From a virus: 49,690 bases of DNA. This document shows positions 1-7,979 of the stretch, piece by piece. The notes beneath the pieces were generated by a model. The model was not told the origin of the DNA and did no database searches. It saw only the letters and a program-made list of their open reading frames with translations. The position numbers and the translations under genes are program-made. Every line of letters begins with the position of its first letter. Within the stretch, counting starts at the first letter, position 1. The DNA is taken from IMG/VR virus record IMGVR_UViG_3300020183_000121, positions 1 through 49,690 of that record; one strand, 5' to 3'.

Positions 1-133
<133 letters not shown>

Positions 134-2320
134 CTACATTCTTTCAGATCCATCCAATGCAATATTCTTGCAGCCATAGGCCGCAAGCGCAGGACTATGA
201 GTAATTACTATAAACTGTCGACCAGTCTGCCTACCTATTTTTGCAAGATAGTTAAAAGCTTCCGCAAGATCTCTAGAATTAGATTCCTGCATTGCTCCTG
301 ATGGCTCGTCGAGAGCCAAGACTCCAAGCGTGCTTGCAAATACATCATTTACAGCCAACAGATAGCAGACGCTGGCCTGCTGCTTCTGACCTCCAGACAA
401 TCTTTTGGCATGATGCACCAGCCCATCGGACTTAGTGGCCATAAATTCAAGATTGTCGTCGATATGGGCCGTGAAATCGGCATTTATGGTGCTGAGGTAA
501 AACCTCAACCGGTCATTGAGCAGCTTCATATACTGAAGAGACAGCAGCCTCGGAAGCCCGTCCTTCATAAGAACTTCATTCACCTTGTCCAAAATCTTTC
601 TGAATTTCTCTATTGGTTTAACTGATGCAGCCCTTTTCTCTTGGAGATCAAGCTTATGCTCCGCCCTGTCAAGAGAAATCTTAGCATTATCAAGACTGCC
701 ATCCAATCTTGTAACCTTGTCCTTGACGGTCACGGCATCCTGGTGCAACTTAGTAAGACGGGCATACTCATGCTCGTCATATCTAGCTGGATGAATGCCA
801 GCCAACTCGTTTGTCAAAGATTCTTCCAGCGATATCTGGGATTGTATTTGCCCATTTACGGCACAAATATTTTCTTTTATTGTAGACACGCCTCTTTCAA
901 GCATGTCAAAATCGCTGACTGTTTTGGCAAAGGCTTTCTTCATGTCGGCAGTCATTTTTGGAGTAGTGGCTACAAGGTCTTCCAATTCTTTATTGACTTC
1001 CGTGGCCTGCGCCATGGTGGTACTAGTAAATGATATGTAAGAAGCTTGATCCGTCTCGTACGTATCCCACTCTTTGTTAAGCGCCTTTACGTACTTTAGA
1101 GTCTCGACAAGAAGTTCTACCTCGGATGCTAATTGCTGAACCTCTATGGACAGCGCTGCACGATCATGGGCACATATAGCTGTCTCTGTGCCGCATTCCG
1201 GGCATTTACCTTGGTCAACCAAATTAAGCCTTTTCGCAGCCATATAGTGCTGTTGCTTTTTCTCATTGAGATCGTCCTGTATTTTTGTATCTGCGCCTTC
1301 GGCAGGCTGTTTCTCCTTGGGCTCTACCGGCCGAGTGGATATGCACTTCTGCAGTTCTTCTGCCAGCTTAGAAGCCTTGGTCTTTAGTAGATCTATGCGA
1401 ACATTTGCCGCAATCAACATGTCCGCAGAATACAAATTCTTTTTGGCTTGCTCAGCCTCTTCTTTGGACGACTCTCTTTTTTGAAGTAAAGAACTTAGCG
1501 TATCCTGCTGAGCCTTGAGCGTGACCTTTAACTGCAATAAAATTGACTTGCTAGTCTTTATTCTTTGATCAAGTTGATTTCGCTTATCGTCATTTTTCTT
1601 TAGCTGTTCCAGCACATCTAGCTTTACGTTAATGGACTGTATATCAAATGCGACGTACTGAGCCATCAATTCCGATATTTCGGTATTAAGTCGATTGACT
1701 TCGCCTTCAGCCAAGTTTCTTTCCACTTGAGCCTCTTGCAAAGGTCCGTTTATATCGGGCACTGTAATCGCTAGTAAAAGATCTTTAATTTGACCTCTCA
1801 TAACCTCTAATTCGCTAGTTCTTGTTAGCGTGTGAATGATCTCCTTAAACTTAGCTGGAGTGGCAGACACAGGGGTGGTTATTGAATCTTGGTCGACTAT
1901 CAGATGGCCGTCTATTATGCTGGCAGGAACTGGAATCAGCGAGTGCGTTTTATCCAGCGCCTCCTTCGATCCAAATATTTCTTCTACTTTTCCGTCATCG
2001 TGTTCGATGCGCAGACGTGGAATATTAAGCGTACCGAATTTCTTTTCTCCTGCTACCGCTTTGGCGATATGCAGCACTTTATTTCCTATGCGCCAGGATA
2101 CAACAAAATAGCAGGCCTCTTGGGGCGGTGTTCCCCAAGAGGCCCAGCTGTTTGCATTCCCTGGAAATGAATTCGTAAGAGACGCTCGGATCATTGTGAG
2201 TACGGTTGACTTGCCGCAGCCGATCGGACCGGTTATCACGGTCAGTGCGTCGTCAAACTCAAACTCAAAATCTCCTTTAAGGAGACCAATGTTCCTGCCC
2301 TTCAGGGAGAGCAGTTTCAT
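134..2320 (-). CDS. SbcC/Rad50 (T4 gp46)-like SMC-type ATPase
   Basis: This 728-residue protein is the ATPase subunit expected to pair with the SbcD/Mre11-like nuclease three genes upstream, for processing DNA ends in recombination and replication. Visible in order: an N-terminal Walker A (GPIGCGKST, residues 31-39); long coiled coils rich in Lys, Glu and Leu (about 195-365 and 385-600) around a zinc hook (CPEC, 373-376); the ABC signature LSGGQ (641-645); Walker B ending in LDEP (Asp671, Glu672); and the H-loop His708. The size suits phage gp46/Rad50 proteins, which are shorter than bacterial SbcC. The gene ends at the doubtful contig end but has its own stop codon. It lies 10 nt after the acidic HTH gene, so the two are probably co-transcribed. 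Family assignment is firm; the partner is inferred from context. Confidence 0.93.
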   Translation of the reverse strand: MKLLSLKGRNIGLLKGDFEFEFDDALTVITGPIGCGKSTVLTMIRASLTNSFPGNANSWASWGTPPQEACYFVVSWRIGNKVLHIAKAVAGEKKFGTLNIPRLRIEHDDGKVEEIFGSKEALDKTHSLIPVPASIIDGHLIVDQDSITTPVSATPAKFKEIIHTLTRTSELEVMRGQIKDLLLAITVPDINGPLQEAQVERNLAEGEVNRLNTEISELMAQYVAFDIQSINVKLDVLEQLKKNDDKRNQLDQRIKTSKSILLQLKVTLKAQQDTLSSLLQKRESSKEEAEQAKKNLYSADMLIAANVRIDLLKTKASKLAEELQKCISTRPVEPKEKQPAEGADTKIQDDLNEKKQQHYMAAKRLNLVDQGKCPECGTETAICAHDRAALSIEVQQLASEVELLVETLKYVKALNKEWDTYETDQASYISFTSTTMAQATEVNKELEDLVATTPKMTADMKKAFAKTVSDFDMLERGVSTIKENICAVNGQIQSQISLEESLTNELAGIHPARYDEHEYARLTKLHQDAVTVKDKVTRLDGSLDNAKISLDRAEHKLDLQEKRAASVKPIEKFRKILDKVNEVLMKDGLPRLLSLQYMKLLNDRLRFYLSTINADFTAHIDDNLEFMATKSDGLVHHAKRLSGGQKQQASVCYLLAVNDVFASTLGVLALDEPSGAMQESNSRDLAEAFNYLAKIGRQTGRQFIVITHSPALAAYGCKNIALDGSERM

Positions 2321-2330
2321 ATGTATTTAC

Positions 2331-3008
2331 TCAGTCGTTAGTTTTAAGTTTATATTGAGATGTTTTTGCTGATGGTGATGGCGACGACTCCGTGTCGTTA
2401 CTACGACGGCCTTTTGGGCGAACAGCTATGTTGTTACGCTTCAGCGTATTGATTACACAGGAGACGCTAACCCCGAACTTCTCGGCAATCTGCTTTGCCC
2501 CTACGCCTTCGTTGTAAAAGCGAACGACATTCTCCAAATTATCCTTGAGCTTGTGTGGAGCTCCACGCTTCTTGTGCTCCGTGCTAGAGGCAACAGACTG
2601 CTTGGGAGTATTATTAACATTGGTGCTATGCGTTGTCATGGTGTCTTTCTTTTTGTTGATTTCTCGTACTTTTGACTGCTTTGGTTTTTCTACGTATGGA
2701 ACTGACGCAGTCGCTGCCAGTTCAGATTCGTTTACGATTTCTATGTTATTTTTCTTTGCGTATTCTTTCATCCATTCTTCTGAAGGCGTGTCGTCTGACA
2801 TTGTAGTAGTTGAATTAAGATCCTCAACTTCTTCTGAGGGAATTTCTTCAAAAAATTCTTCCTCTTCTTCCTCTTCCTCCTCGTCTAAATACACCTCGTC
2901 GATATCGTCAAGCTCCTCATCTGAATCTGGCGTAAGATCATTTCCTTCGTCTACTTTAATGTTTTCGTCATCAAATTCGCCGTTTAAAATTCTGTCAACA
3001 ATACTCAT
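2331..3008 (-). CDS. Acidic protein with C-terminal helix-turn-helix
   Basis: A 225-residue protein with a strongly acidic N-terminal third (residues 12-66, including an unbroken run of about ten Glu/Asp near 42-51) and a basic C-terminal part. Residues about 155-195 read as a helix-turn-helix of the resolvase/Hin or homeodomain-like type (NEGVGAKQIAEKFGVSVSCV), followed by a basic tail (RPKGRRS). The likely role is DNA binding, perhaps transcriptional control or a DNA-mimic/adaptor role for the acidic part. It sits inside the SbcC/SbcD-like operon, 15 nt after the preceding gene, so a link to replication or recombination is possible but unproven. I recognise the HTH but no named family. Confidence 0.7.
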   Translation of the reverse strand: MSIVDRILNGEFDDENIKVDEGNDLTPDSDEELDDIDEVYLDEEEEEEEEEFFEEIPSEEVEDLNSTTTMSDDTPSEEWMKEYAKKNNIEIVNESELAATASVPYVEKPKQSKVREINKKKDTMTTHSTNVNNTPKQSVASSTEHKKRGAPHKLKDNLENVVRFYNEGVGAKQIAEKFGVSVSCVINTLKRNNIAVRPKGRRSNDTESSPSPSAKTSQYKLKTND

Positions 3009-3023
3009 GGTAGATTCCTTTTT

Positions 3024-3725
3024 TTATAAAGCACTAATTTTGGTGCGGACTGTGTAATCGATCACATCTTCAATATTTATACTCTTCTTGGGGTCAAACG
3101 TTCCATTGTTGTCTATTATATTTTTCATTATTGCAATCATGCGATCCTTGTCATTTGGGTACTTGGAGTAAAACGCCTTGCAAATGACCTCTTCTTTATC
3201 CGAAGAGACTCCATGGGTGCCCTCGTGACCTTCATAGGCACTTTCAATCAACTCCATCTGACTCTTTGTGAAATACTTGATGAACGGAGACGTGTCCAAA
3301 TCTTCAAATACTTTCCAATTAAGATTCTCGGCAATGTAATTGCGACCTGGGTATATTGTCATGTCATTGTATAGTGACACAGCAGATACAAATATAGCTC
3401 CAAGAGCGCATACTTCGCATTTCTTAATATTACATACATATTCACTTAAGTCTACTGCAAAGTCGTCTAACTCATCTTGGGGTATCTTATCAACCTTAGA
3501 GTTTATAAAGTCGTCAATACTGCCCATCTTAGAATCTTCAACCCAGATGAGTCTTTCGGGTATGAGTTTTTTTGAGTTGAGTTGAGAGATTACATCCTTT
3601 GCAATTGCAACTCTCATTGCATCGGTAGACGTGGTCTTCTGCTTCTTAGTTATCCTGGCAGACGCATACGGGCAGCTTTCTGTTTTATTTTTCTTGAACT
3701 GCGCCTTTTTTACTTTTGTTGTCAC
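3024..3725 (-). CDS. Hypothetical protein in recombination operon
   Basis: A 233-residue protein with a basic N-terminus (KKAQFKKNKTESC) and a mainly helical body. A CxxC pair (CEVC, about residue 103) precedes a short hydrophobic stretch (ALGAIFVSAVSLY). The start is GTG, overlapping the TAG stop of the upstream nuclease gene by one base, with an AGGA-type ribosome site about five bases upstream, so GTG is well supported. The gene lies between the SbcD-like and HTH genes, which suggests the same transcription unit. I do not recognise the family and assign no function. A single CxxC is not enough to claim metal binding. Confidence 0.75.
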   Translation of the reverse strand: MTTKVKKAQFKKNKTESCPYASARITKKQKTTSTDAMRVAIAKDVISQLNSKKLIPERLIWVEDSKMGSIDDFINSKVDKIPQDELDDFAVDLSEYVCNIKKCEVCALGAIFVSAVSLYNDMTIYPGRNYIAENLNWKVFEDLDTSPFIKYFTKSQMELIESAYEGHEGTHGVSSDKEEVICKAFYSKYPNDKDRMIAIMKNIIDNNGTFDPKKSINIEDVIDYTVRTKISAL

Positions 3726-4858
3726 TATATTCCTACCTTTTCTTTTAAGCTACTTACAGCTTTGTCGAATCCCATTTCCATTGCTTGCTTTACAAACTCC
3801 ATTGCATCCGATTGTGATTCTTCTTTAACATCTAAAAGTTGAGCGAGAGCAGTGTCAAGGTCAACTTTCTCCGACAGAGACCCCTTCACTTCTGTGAGGT
3901 CTCTGTCATGAGATACATCTACTTTTTCAAATACAAATGCCTTTTGTTTAAATTTATCTATGGCTCCAGCCAATTCAGAAGTCATTTCCGAAGGTACAGT
4001 GATATGCAGTCGGGGAAGCGTCTTTCCCATGTATTCTTGCATGTCCAGAACATATGGAACATTTGAGCAGCTGTCAAGCCAACTTTGAATTCTAGAAATA
4101 TCTTCCTTTGATTTCATGTCTGTCCTTAGAAATGGACGAGACCTCAACGGCACTTTCTCTACGGACAAATCGTCATTAACAACGATAAACGACTTTGCCT
4201 CAGGTTCGCCAAGACGGTGCATCCACATAGAGCCTGAGTACATAAACCGAGTACCCTTAGGCCCTTGCCACTGCCACTCCATATGGATGTCCCCCATGAG
4301 GACCAGCTTGTATTTCCCGTCAAACCACTCCAAATCCATGTCGCATAATGGGGCTTCATCTGGCGGAAGTCCAAGTGCTGAAACGACTTGTGACGCAAAC
4401 CCATGAAGAATCAATATGTCAGCTTCAACAAAGTTACCGGTTTCTATAAACGACTCCCATTGACGGCGAGTGCGCCAGTTGTATCCAGCCACACGGTATC
4501 CAGCTATGTCGAATATCTTTCCCTCCATGGGTCTGGCGACTGATGCGCCTCCGCCTTCCAACGATAGTCTTTTGAATCCACGTTCGTGATTGCCGTCAAT
4601 GTATAAACATCTATCTCCAGGAATCTTACGAAGAAATTTCCTGAGGGCCACTGTGTGTTCGTCGCTTATCGTAGGGGTATCGACTTGATCGCCCCCCATT
4701 ATCATGTGCAGGGGATTACCCTGCCTCGAATTGCTGTTGCAGTAGTCAACAACCTGGTTCAGGGCGTACAGGTCGTCGCCTCTTAATTCGTAAACAGATC
4801 TGTACGCCGACTCCCTGGCTTGCAAGTCAGCGCAAAACGCTAGTATTGGTTTTGGCAT
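3725..4858 (-). CDS. SbcD/Mre11 (T4 gp47)-like metallophosphoesterase
   Basis: A 377-residue calcineurin-fold phosphoesterase, probably the nuclease partner of the SbcC/Rad50-like ATPase. Metal-binding motifs appear in order: motif I as D11-L-Q13, GD-x2-D (Asp57, Asp60), GNHE (89-92), His152 in ILHGF, and GDIH (189-192), then YSGS, a loop common in Mre11-like phage nucleases. Motif I is odd: the usual DxH is DxQ, so one metal ligand is replaced. The C-terminal third (about 230-377) is Lys/Glu-rich and could be the capping or ATPase-binding part. The start ATG has no clear ribosome site. It is the first gene of the recombination operon after the small membrane-protein cluster. The nuclease assignment is firm at superfamily level. 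Confidence 0.88.
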   Translation of the reverse strand: MPKPILAFCADLQARESAYRSVYELRGDDLYALNQVVDYCNSNSRQGNPLHMIMGGDQVDTPTISDEHTVALRKFLRKIPGDRCLYIDGNHERGFKRLSLEGGGASVARPMEGKIFDIAGYRVAGYNWRTRRQWESFIETGNFVEADILILHGFASQVVSALGLPPDEAPLCDMDLEWFDGKYKLVLMGDIHMEWQWQGPKGTRFMYSGSMWMHRLGEPEAKSFIVVNDDLSVEKVPLRSRPFLRTDMKSKEDISRIQSWLDSCSNVPYVLDMQEYMGKTLPRLHITVPSEMTSELAGAIDKFKQKAFVFEKVDVSHDRDLTEVKGSLSEKVDLDTALAQLLDVKEESQSDAMEFVKQAMEMGFDKAVSSLKEKVGI

Positions 4859-4934
4859 TTTAAATATTTTTTTTTGCTGAGCAAACTCTTTGGGTCTTAA
4901 TACTTTCTTTCAAAACATTACCACATCTTTTTTA

Positions 4935-5252
4935 TTATTTTGAGTCTGCTAAGGGATTTATCCTCTTTATCAACACGAGCGCAACCAAACACGCTATAAG
5001 TGTTGTACATATCCATGTCCACAGACCTAGTTTGAATACAAGGCAGTGTAGTGAGGTCAGTGCCAATGTGCTCTGGACGGCCAGGCACACAGAGCACGAT
5101 ATCATTTTTTGCAAAAAAGTTTCTTGTTGATCGGCCCATACCATTATGGTGTTCACCGTCAGTTCAAAGTTATGCACGCCCCACACTATCATGTAGGACA
5201 TGACGCCAATAGATATCGCCGAGAGGGCGACTGTAAGTATCCACTCGATCAT
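4935..5252 (-). CDS. Small multi-pass membrane protein
   Basis: A 105-residue hydrophobic protein with about three predicted membrane segments: near residues 3-25, about 50-70 (with a CSVC pair at its start) and about 76-95, ending in a short basic/polar tail. Its ATG overlaps the TAA stop of the preceding 38-residue membrane peptide by one base (TAATG), so translation is probably coupled. It ends a cluster of five tiny genes, four of them with membrane segments. In a phage this suggests a lysis (holin-like) or envelope-modifying module, but no endolysin is adjacent, so function stays open. About 75 nt without a gene follow before the nuclease gene. Confidence 0.7.
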   Translation of the reverse strand: MIEWILTVALSAISIGVMSYMIVWGVHNFELTVNTIMVWADQQETFLQKMISCSVCLAVQSTLALTSLHCLVFKLGLWTWICTTLIACLVALVLIKRINPLADSK

Positions 5253-5368
5253 TATTTTTTACCGTTAATTATTGAGTAGCCTAGCAGAGCTGTGAGCGCT
5301 ATGGCTATTGTTGTGCAGGGGTCAATAAAAAGAAATATTAAAAAGAGCAAACATAGCAGTGGGAACAA
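5252..5368 (-). CDS. 38-residue membrane peptide, TTG start (copy 2)
   Basis: This open frame is shorter than usual ORF cut-offs. It starts at TTG (5368-5366), with AGAGG about six bases upstream, and ends in TAA that overlaps the ATG of the next gene. The peptide begins MFPLLCLLFLIFLFIDP and continues with a second hydrophobic stretch (TTIAIALTALLGY), ending NGKK. The first 14 residues match the neighbouring 21-residue peptide at 11 positions, and the ribosome site is duplicated too. The tight fit (overlapping stop/start, conserved ribosome site, conserved hydrophobic frame) supports translation. Function is unknown; a membrane peptide is the only safe statement. Confidence 0.6.
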   Translation of the reverse strand: MFPLLCLLFLIFLFIDPCTTIAIALTALLGYSIINGKK

Positions 5369-5470
5369 TTTTTACCTCTATTTATATTTATCGCGATCCG
5401 ATAGAAGAAACATTAAAAAGAGCAAACACAATAATGCAAACAAGCTTTACCTCTACTTACATTTATTGCA
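5321..5470. repeat. 75-nt tandem duplication, two copies
   Basis: Two adjacent 75-nt units (about 5321-5395 and 5396-5470) are clearly related. A 17-nt stretch is identical in both (5337-5353 and 5412-5428), and the surrounding bases match apart from scattered substitutions, many synonymous or conservative on the minus strand. Each unit carries a stop codon, an AGAGG ribosome site, a TTG start and the hydrophobic core of a membrane peptide. The divergence between copies means this is an old duplication, not an assembly echo. Confidence 0.8.
5378..5443 (-). CDS. 21-residue membrane peptide, TTG start (copy 1)
   Basis: A very short frame starting at TTG (5443-5441) with AGAGG about six bases upstream. 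It encodes MFALLCLLFLMFLL followed by a charged tail (SDRDKYK). It is a tandem copy of the next gene: the period is exactly 75 nt, which keeps the frame. The end of the 59-residue protein upstream (DCNKCK, then stop) was duplicated with it and is seen as DRDKYK, then stop. It may be a working micro-protein or a by-product of the duplication. The conserved frame, start and ribosome site in both copies favour function. Confidence 0.5.
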   Translation of the reverse strand: MFALLCLLFLMFLLSDRDKYK

Positions 5471-5632
5471 ATCTGAAGAATCGGGACGCTCCTTTAGTTG
5501 ATTAAAGTTTTGCAACTTACTGAGGTCAATTGTAGGTAGCGGATTCTCGGCGACAAGTGAAGAATCAAAAGCTTTGATTCCTGCTCTTTTTAAGTATTCA
5601 TCTGGAGATTCTGATTTTAAAATTTTGCTCAT
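5453..5632 (-). CDS. 59-residue hypothetical protein
   Basis: A short frame just under the usual length cut-off. ATG at 5632-5630 overlaps the TGA stop of the upstream gene (ATGA), and it ends in TAG directly followed by the AGAGG site of the next peptide. It begins MSKILKSESPDEYLKR and ends DSSDCNKCK with a CxxC pair; there is no membrane segment. Gap-free packing with its neighbours strongly suggests a real gene in a translationally coupled string. Function is unknown. Confidence 0.7.
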   Translation of the reverse strand: MSKILKSESPDEYLKRAGIKAFDSSLVAENPLPTIDLSKLQNFNQLKERPDSSDCNKCK

Positions 5633-5850
5633 TTATTGTTACTACTCTCCTCTTCTGTCTCATATACTACCCTTCTTACTTCAGTTTGTCCCTTTTTATC
5701 GATATCCACTAGCTTGTATAAGTTGTCAAAAACAAATTTACCTAGTATTATCAAACCTGTGGCCAATAAAATACACAATTTATAGGCAGATACAAAAAAG
5801 TCTTTAGCCAGTCTTGCCAGCATGTCTCCTGGGCTTTCAGATAATTGCAT
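5629..5850 (-). CDS. Small single-pass membrane protein
   Basis: From the chosen ATG at 5850 this is a 73-residue protein with one hydrophobic segment (LCILLATGLIILGKFVF, about residues 26-42) and a charged C-terminal tail (EVRRVVYETEEESSNNK). A GGAG ribosome site six bases before this ATG makes it better than the longer frame starting at 5913, which would overlap the terminase gene by about 90 nt. Even so, its 5' end overlaps the 5' end of the divergent terminase by up to 29 nt. It heads the coupled chain of tiny genes down to 4935. Topology resembles single-pass holins or membrane anchors, but nothing identifies it as one. Confidence 0.65.
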   Translation of the reverse strand: MQLSESPGDMLARLAKDFFVSAYKLCILLATGLIILGKFVFDNLYKLVDIDKKGQTEVRRVVYETEEESSNNK

Positions 5851-7771
5851 GAATAACTCCGAAAAAAGTAACGAACAAAAGTCAAAAACGGATTTGACTT
5901 CTTTGGCCCCCAAATGGGTTGTGGATATGGCTAATAATATGAAATCTATATGTCAGGTAGACGATATAGACAACATGATATTTGCCCTACCTCCAGAAAA
6001 AATTAAAGAAATGTACAGTCGCCTCAACATTGAGGATTTTACAAAATTCATGAACATGTATTTGAGCATGAATAAGTCGTCTCCAATTTGTCTCGCATCA
6101 ATGCTCAGATTAAATGGACGACCGTTTACTTTGGTCAAACATAAGTTTTTTGAGCCACTTTTTTATCCTAATTTACCAGACAGAACATTGCTTGTATGTG
6201 CTCGTCAAGTTGGCAAGTCTACTCACATTGCTGCCCAAGGAGTTTTGCAGGCAGCCTCGATAAATCGTTTCAAGGTGTTATATATGGCACCTCAGTTCGA
6301 GCAAATACGTCGGTTTAGCCACCAATATATACGACAATTTGTGCACGAGTCCTACATTAAGTCCATACTGATGGACAATAACTGCGTGGATTCAGTCATG
6401 CAAAAAACGTTCAAAAACGGATCAGAGCTGTGGTTCTCATTTGCCAAACTGTCCGTAGATAGAATTCGCGGCTTGTCTGTGGATGGCATACGAATGGACG
6501 AGATACAGGATCTCAATCCAGAATTCCTAGACATTGTTAGAGAGTGCATGTCTGCGTCTGAAAAACGATCAGAAATGTACGCCGGCACTAGCAAAACCGT
6601 AGATAACGTTATAGAGCAGTTAAGACTCCAATCATCTCAGGCCGAATGGTTTATGAAGTGCGACCATTGCAACCATTGGAATATTCCCACCGTTGAAGGC
6701 TCAGGTCCTGGCCTTGGCGTTATGGAAATGATTCGTCCCGAAGGATTGTGCTGTGCCAAATGTCATAAACTACTTCAACCTGAAAAGGGATTCTGGGTTC
6801 ATAAATATAAAGAAAAGTCTAATAACTTTCCGAGCTACCACGTTCCTCAAGTCATAGCCCCAGTTCATTATGCAAACCCCAAAAATTGGAAATCATTGCT
6901 TTTAAAAAGAGAGTTGGTGGCTCCGGCTGTTTTTATCAATGAAGTTCTTGGAGAGGCGTGTGATGAGGGCCAAAGGTTGGTGAGTCAGAGTGAGCTAAAG
7001 GCCGCTGGAGTTTTACCTGCCAACTCTAAGGAAAATGCTTCTCAGGTCTTAAAATACGTAGACAGAGTGCTAGGGGTGGATTGGGGAGGAAAAGGAAGTC
7101 GATTTCAATCAATGACAGCTGCTGCAGTGGCTTGCTACATGCCAGATGGAAACATAGATATCGTATTTGGCCATGTATTTCCTGCAATGATGGACTCGGT
7201 GCTCGAAACCAAAGAGATTGTAGAAATCTCCAATGAATTTAAATGCACCACCATAGCCCATGACGTTGCAGTTGCAGGAGAAGTAAGGCTTAGCATCATG
7301 AGAAGCATCGGAGTTCCGGACTCTAGACTCATAAACTGCAGATATGCAGCCAGCGGAAGTATAAAATCCATGCTGCAATTCGTACCCCCTACGAGTATAA
7401 ATCCAACTAGCTATTACAATTTGGACAAAAGTAAAGTTATAGCGGCGGTATGCCTGGCAATTAAGAACAAAAACATACGATTTCCCCAGTATGACAGCAT
7501 GGTTGACTCAGTGGGCCAGAACATAATGGACCATTTTTTGGCTGTTTATGAAGAAAGTAGTGAAAGTATGTTTGGCACAGAGCGAAGATACATCCGTAGA
7601 AATCCTGGAATGCCAGACGATTTCCTACATGCCGTAGCATTTGCTGTAATAACCTTGTGGAGAAGATACCCAGAGCTCATACCAAACCTTATGGACGAAG
7701 TATTGGATGGAGACGAGCACATACACATGAGTAATCCATCGGCCTACTACAATAATACCGATCTTGACTAA
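5822..7771 (+). CDS. terL: Terminase large subunit
   Basis: A 649-residue packaging motor protein: ATPase plus headful or site-specific nuclease that cuts concatemeric DNA and pumps it into the prohead. Walker A is ARQVGKST (127-134) and Walker B with catalytic Glu is IRMDEIQD (Asp226, Glu227). After the ATPase comes a zinc-finger-like insertion (CDHC at 280-283; CCAKC at 310-314). The RNase H-fold nuclease starts at GVDWGG (Asp420), with further acidic candidates at Asp481 and Asp599/Asp600 with His603. A small subunit is not obvious nearby. Start 5822 is the longest choice; ATG at 5849 (residue 10) is also possible and neither has a strong ribosome site. It is alone on the plus strand and ends just before a strong two-way terminator. 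Confidence 0.93.
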   Translation: MSPGLSDNCMNNSEKSNEQKSKTDLTSLAPKWVVDMANNMKSICQVDDIDNMIFALPPEKIKEMYSRLNIEDFTKFMNMYLSMNKSSPICLASMLRLNGRPFTLVKHKFFEPLFYPNLPDRTLLVCARQVGKSTHIAAQGVLQAASINRFKVLYMAPQFEQIRRFSHQYIRQFVHESYIKSILMDNNCVDSVMQKTFKNGSELWFSFAKLSVDRIRGLSVDGIRMDEIQDLNPEFLDIVRECMSASEKRSEMYAGTSKTVDNVIEQLRLQSSQAEWFMKCDHCNHWNIPTVEGSGPGLGVMEMIRPEGLCCAKCHKLLQPEKGFWVHKYKEKSNNFPSYHVPQVIAPVHYANPKNWKSLLLKRELVAPAVFINEVLGEACDEGQRLVSQSELKAAGVLPANSKENASQVLKYVDRVLGVDWGGKGSRFQSMTAAAVACYMPDGNIDIVFGHVFPAMMDSVLETKEIVEISNEFKCTTIAHDVAVAGEVRLSIMRSIGVPDSRLINCRYAASGSIKSMLQFVPPTSINPTSYYNLDKSKVIAAVCLAIKNKNIRFPQYDSMVDSVGQNIMDHFLAVYEESSESMFGTERRYIRRNPGMPDDFLHAVAFAVITLWRRYPELIPNLMDEVLDGDEHIHMSNPSAYYNNTDLD

Positions 7772-7979
7772 TAGCTAAGGCTGAAAAAACAAGTAGTTTA
7801 AATCAGGGCAGTACGCCTTTTTCTATCTTATTATATGTATAAACCTGTAATAAGATAGAAAAAGTGCGCTTTAGTAGCAAATAGGTACTAAAGTATTTTA
7901 ACATATTAATAAGGCTATTTTAGCCTACATTTTTCTGCTAATATAGAGTTAGCAACCGTTATATTATTTTAACACATTA
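7772..7979. other. Convergent intergenic region rich in inverted repeats
   Basis: This 208-nt gap contains no credible coding frame. It holds the 17-bp hairpin at 7817-7864 and at least three shorter hairpins: CTTTAGTA/TACTAAAG (7869-7876/7886-7893), AGGCTA/TAGCCT (7912-7917/7921-7926), and GCTAA/TTAGC near 7938-7954. Composition is very AT-rich. The multiple stems suggest stacked terminators; a structured RNA or a DNA-binding site is not excluded. Confidence 0.6.
7817..7864. terminator. Bidirectional terminator between convergent genes
   Basis: A perfect 17-bp inverted repeat (arms 7817-7833 and 7848-7864, loop 14 nt) lies between the convergent terminase and 890-residue genes. Each arm has a run of five T or A at its outer end, so a U-tract follows the stem in neither direction in classic form, but the stem is long. 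Further short inverted repeats follow at 7869-7893 (8 bp), 7912-7926 (6 bp) and near 7938-7954. The position between two converging genes makes two-way termination the natural reading. Confidence 0.75.

Noticed and set aside
641-1033. Plus-strand frame of 130 codons opposite the SbcC-like gene
   Set aside because: The opposite strand carries a clear ATPase with all motifs; this frame has no ribosome site or recognisable content.
2840-2890. GAG/GAA-type microsatellite as a possible repeat element
   Set aside because: It encodes the polyacidic arm of the HTH protein in frame; compositional bias explains it.
5292-5501. 69-codon plus-strand frame with internal repeat (RNIKKSKH twice)
   Set aside because: The repeat is the mirror of the minus-strand tandem duplication; the minus frames have ribosome sites and stop/start overlaps, the plus frame does not.
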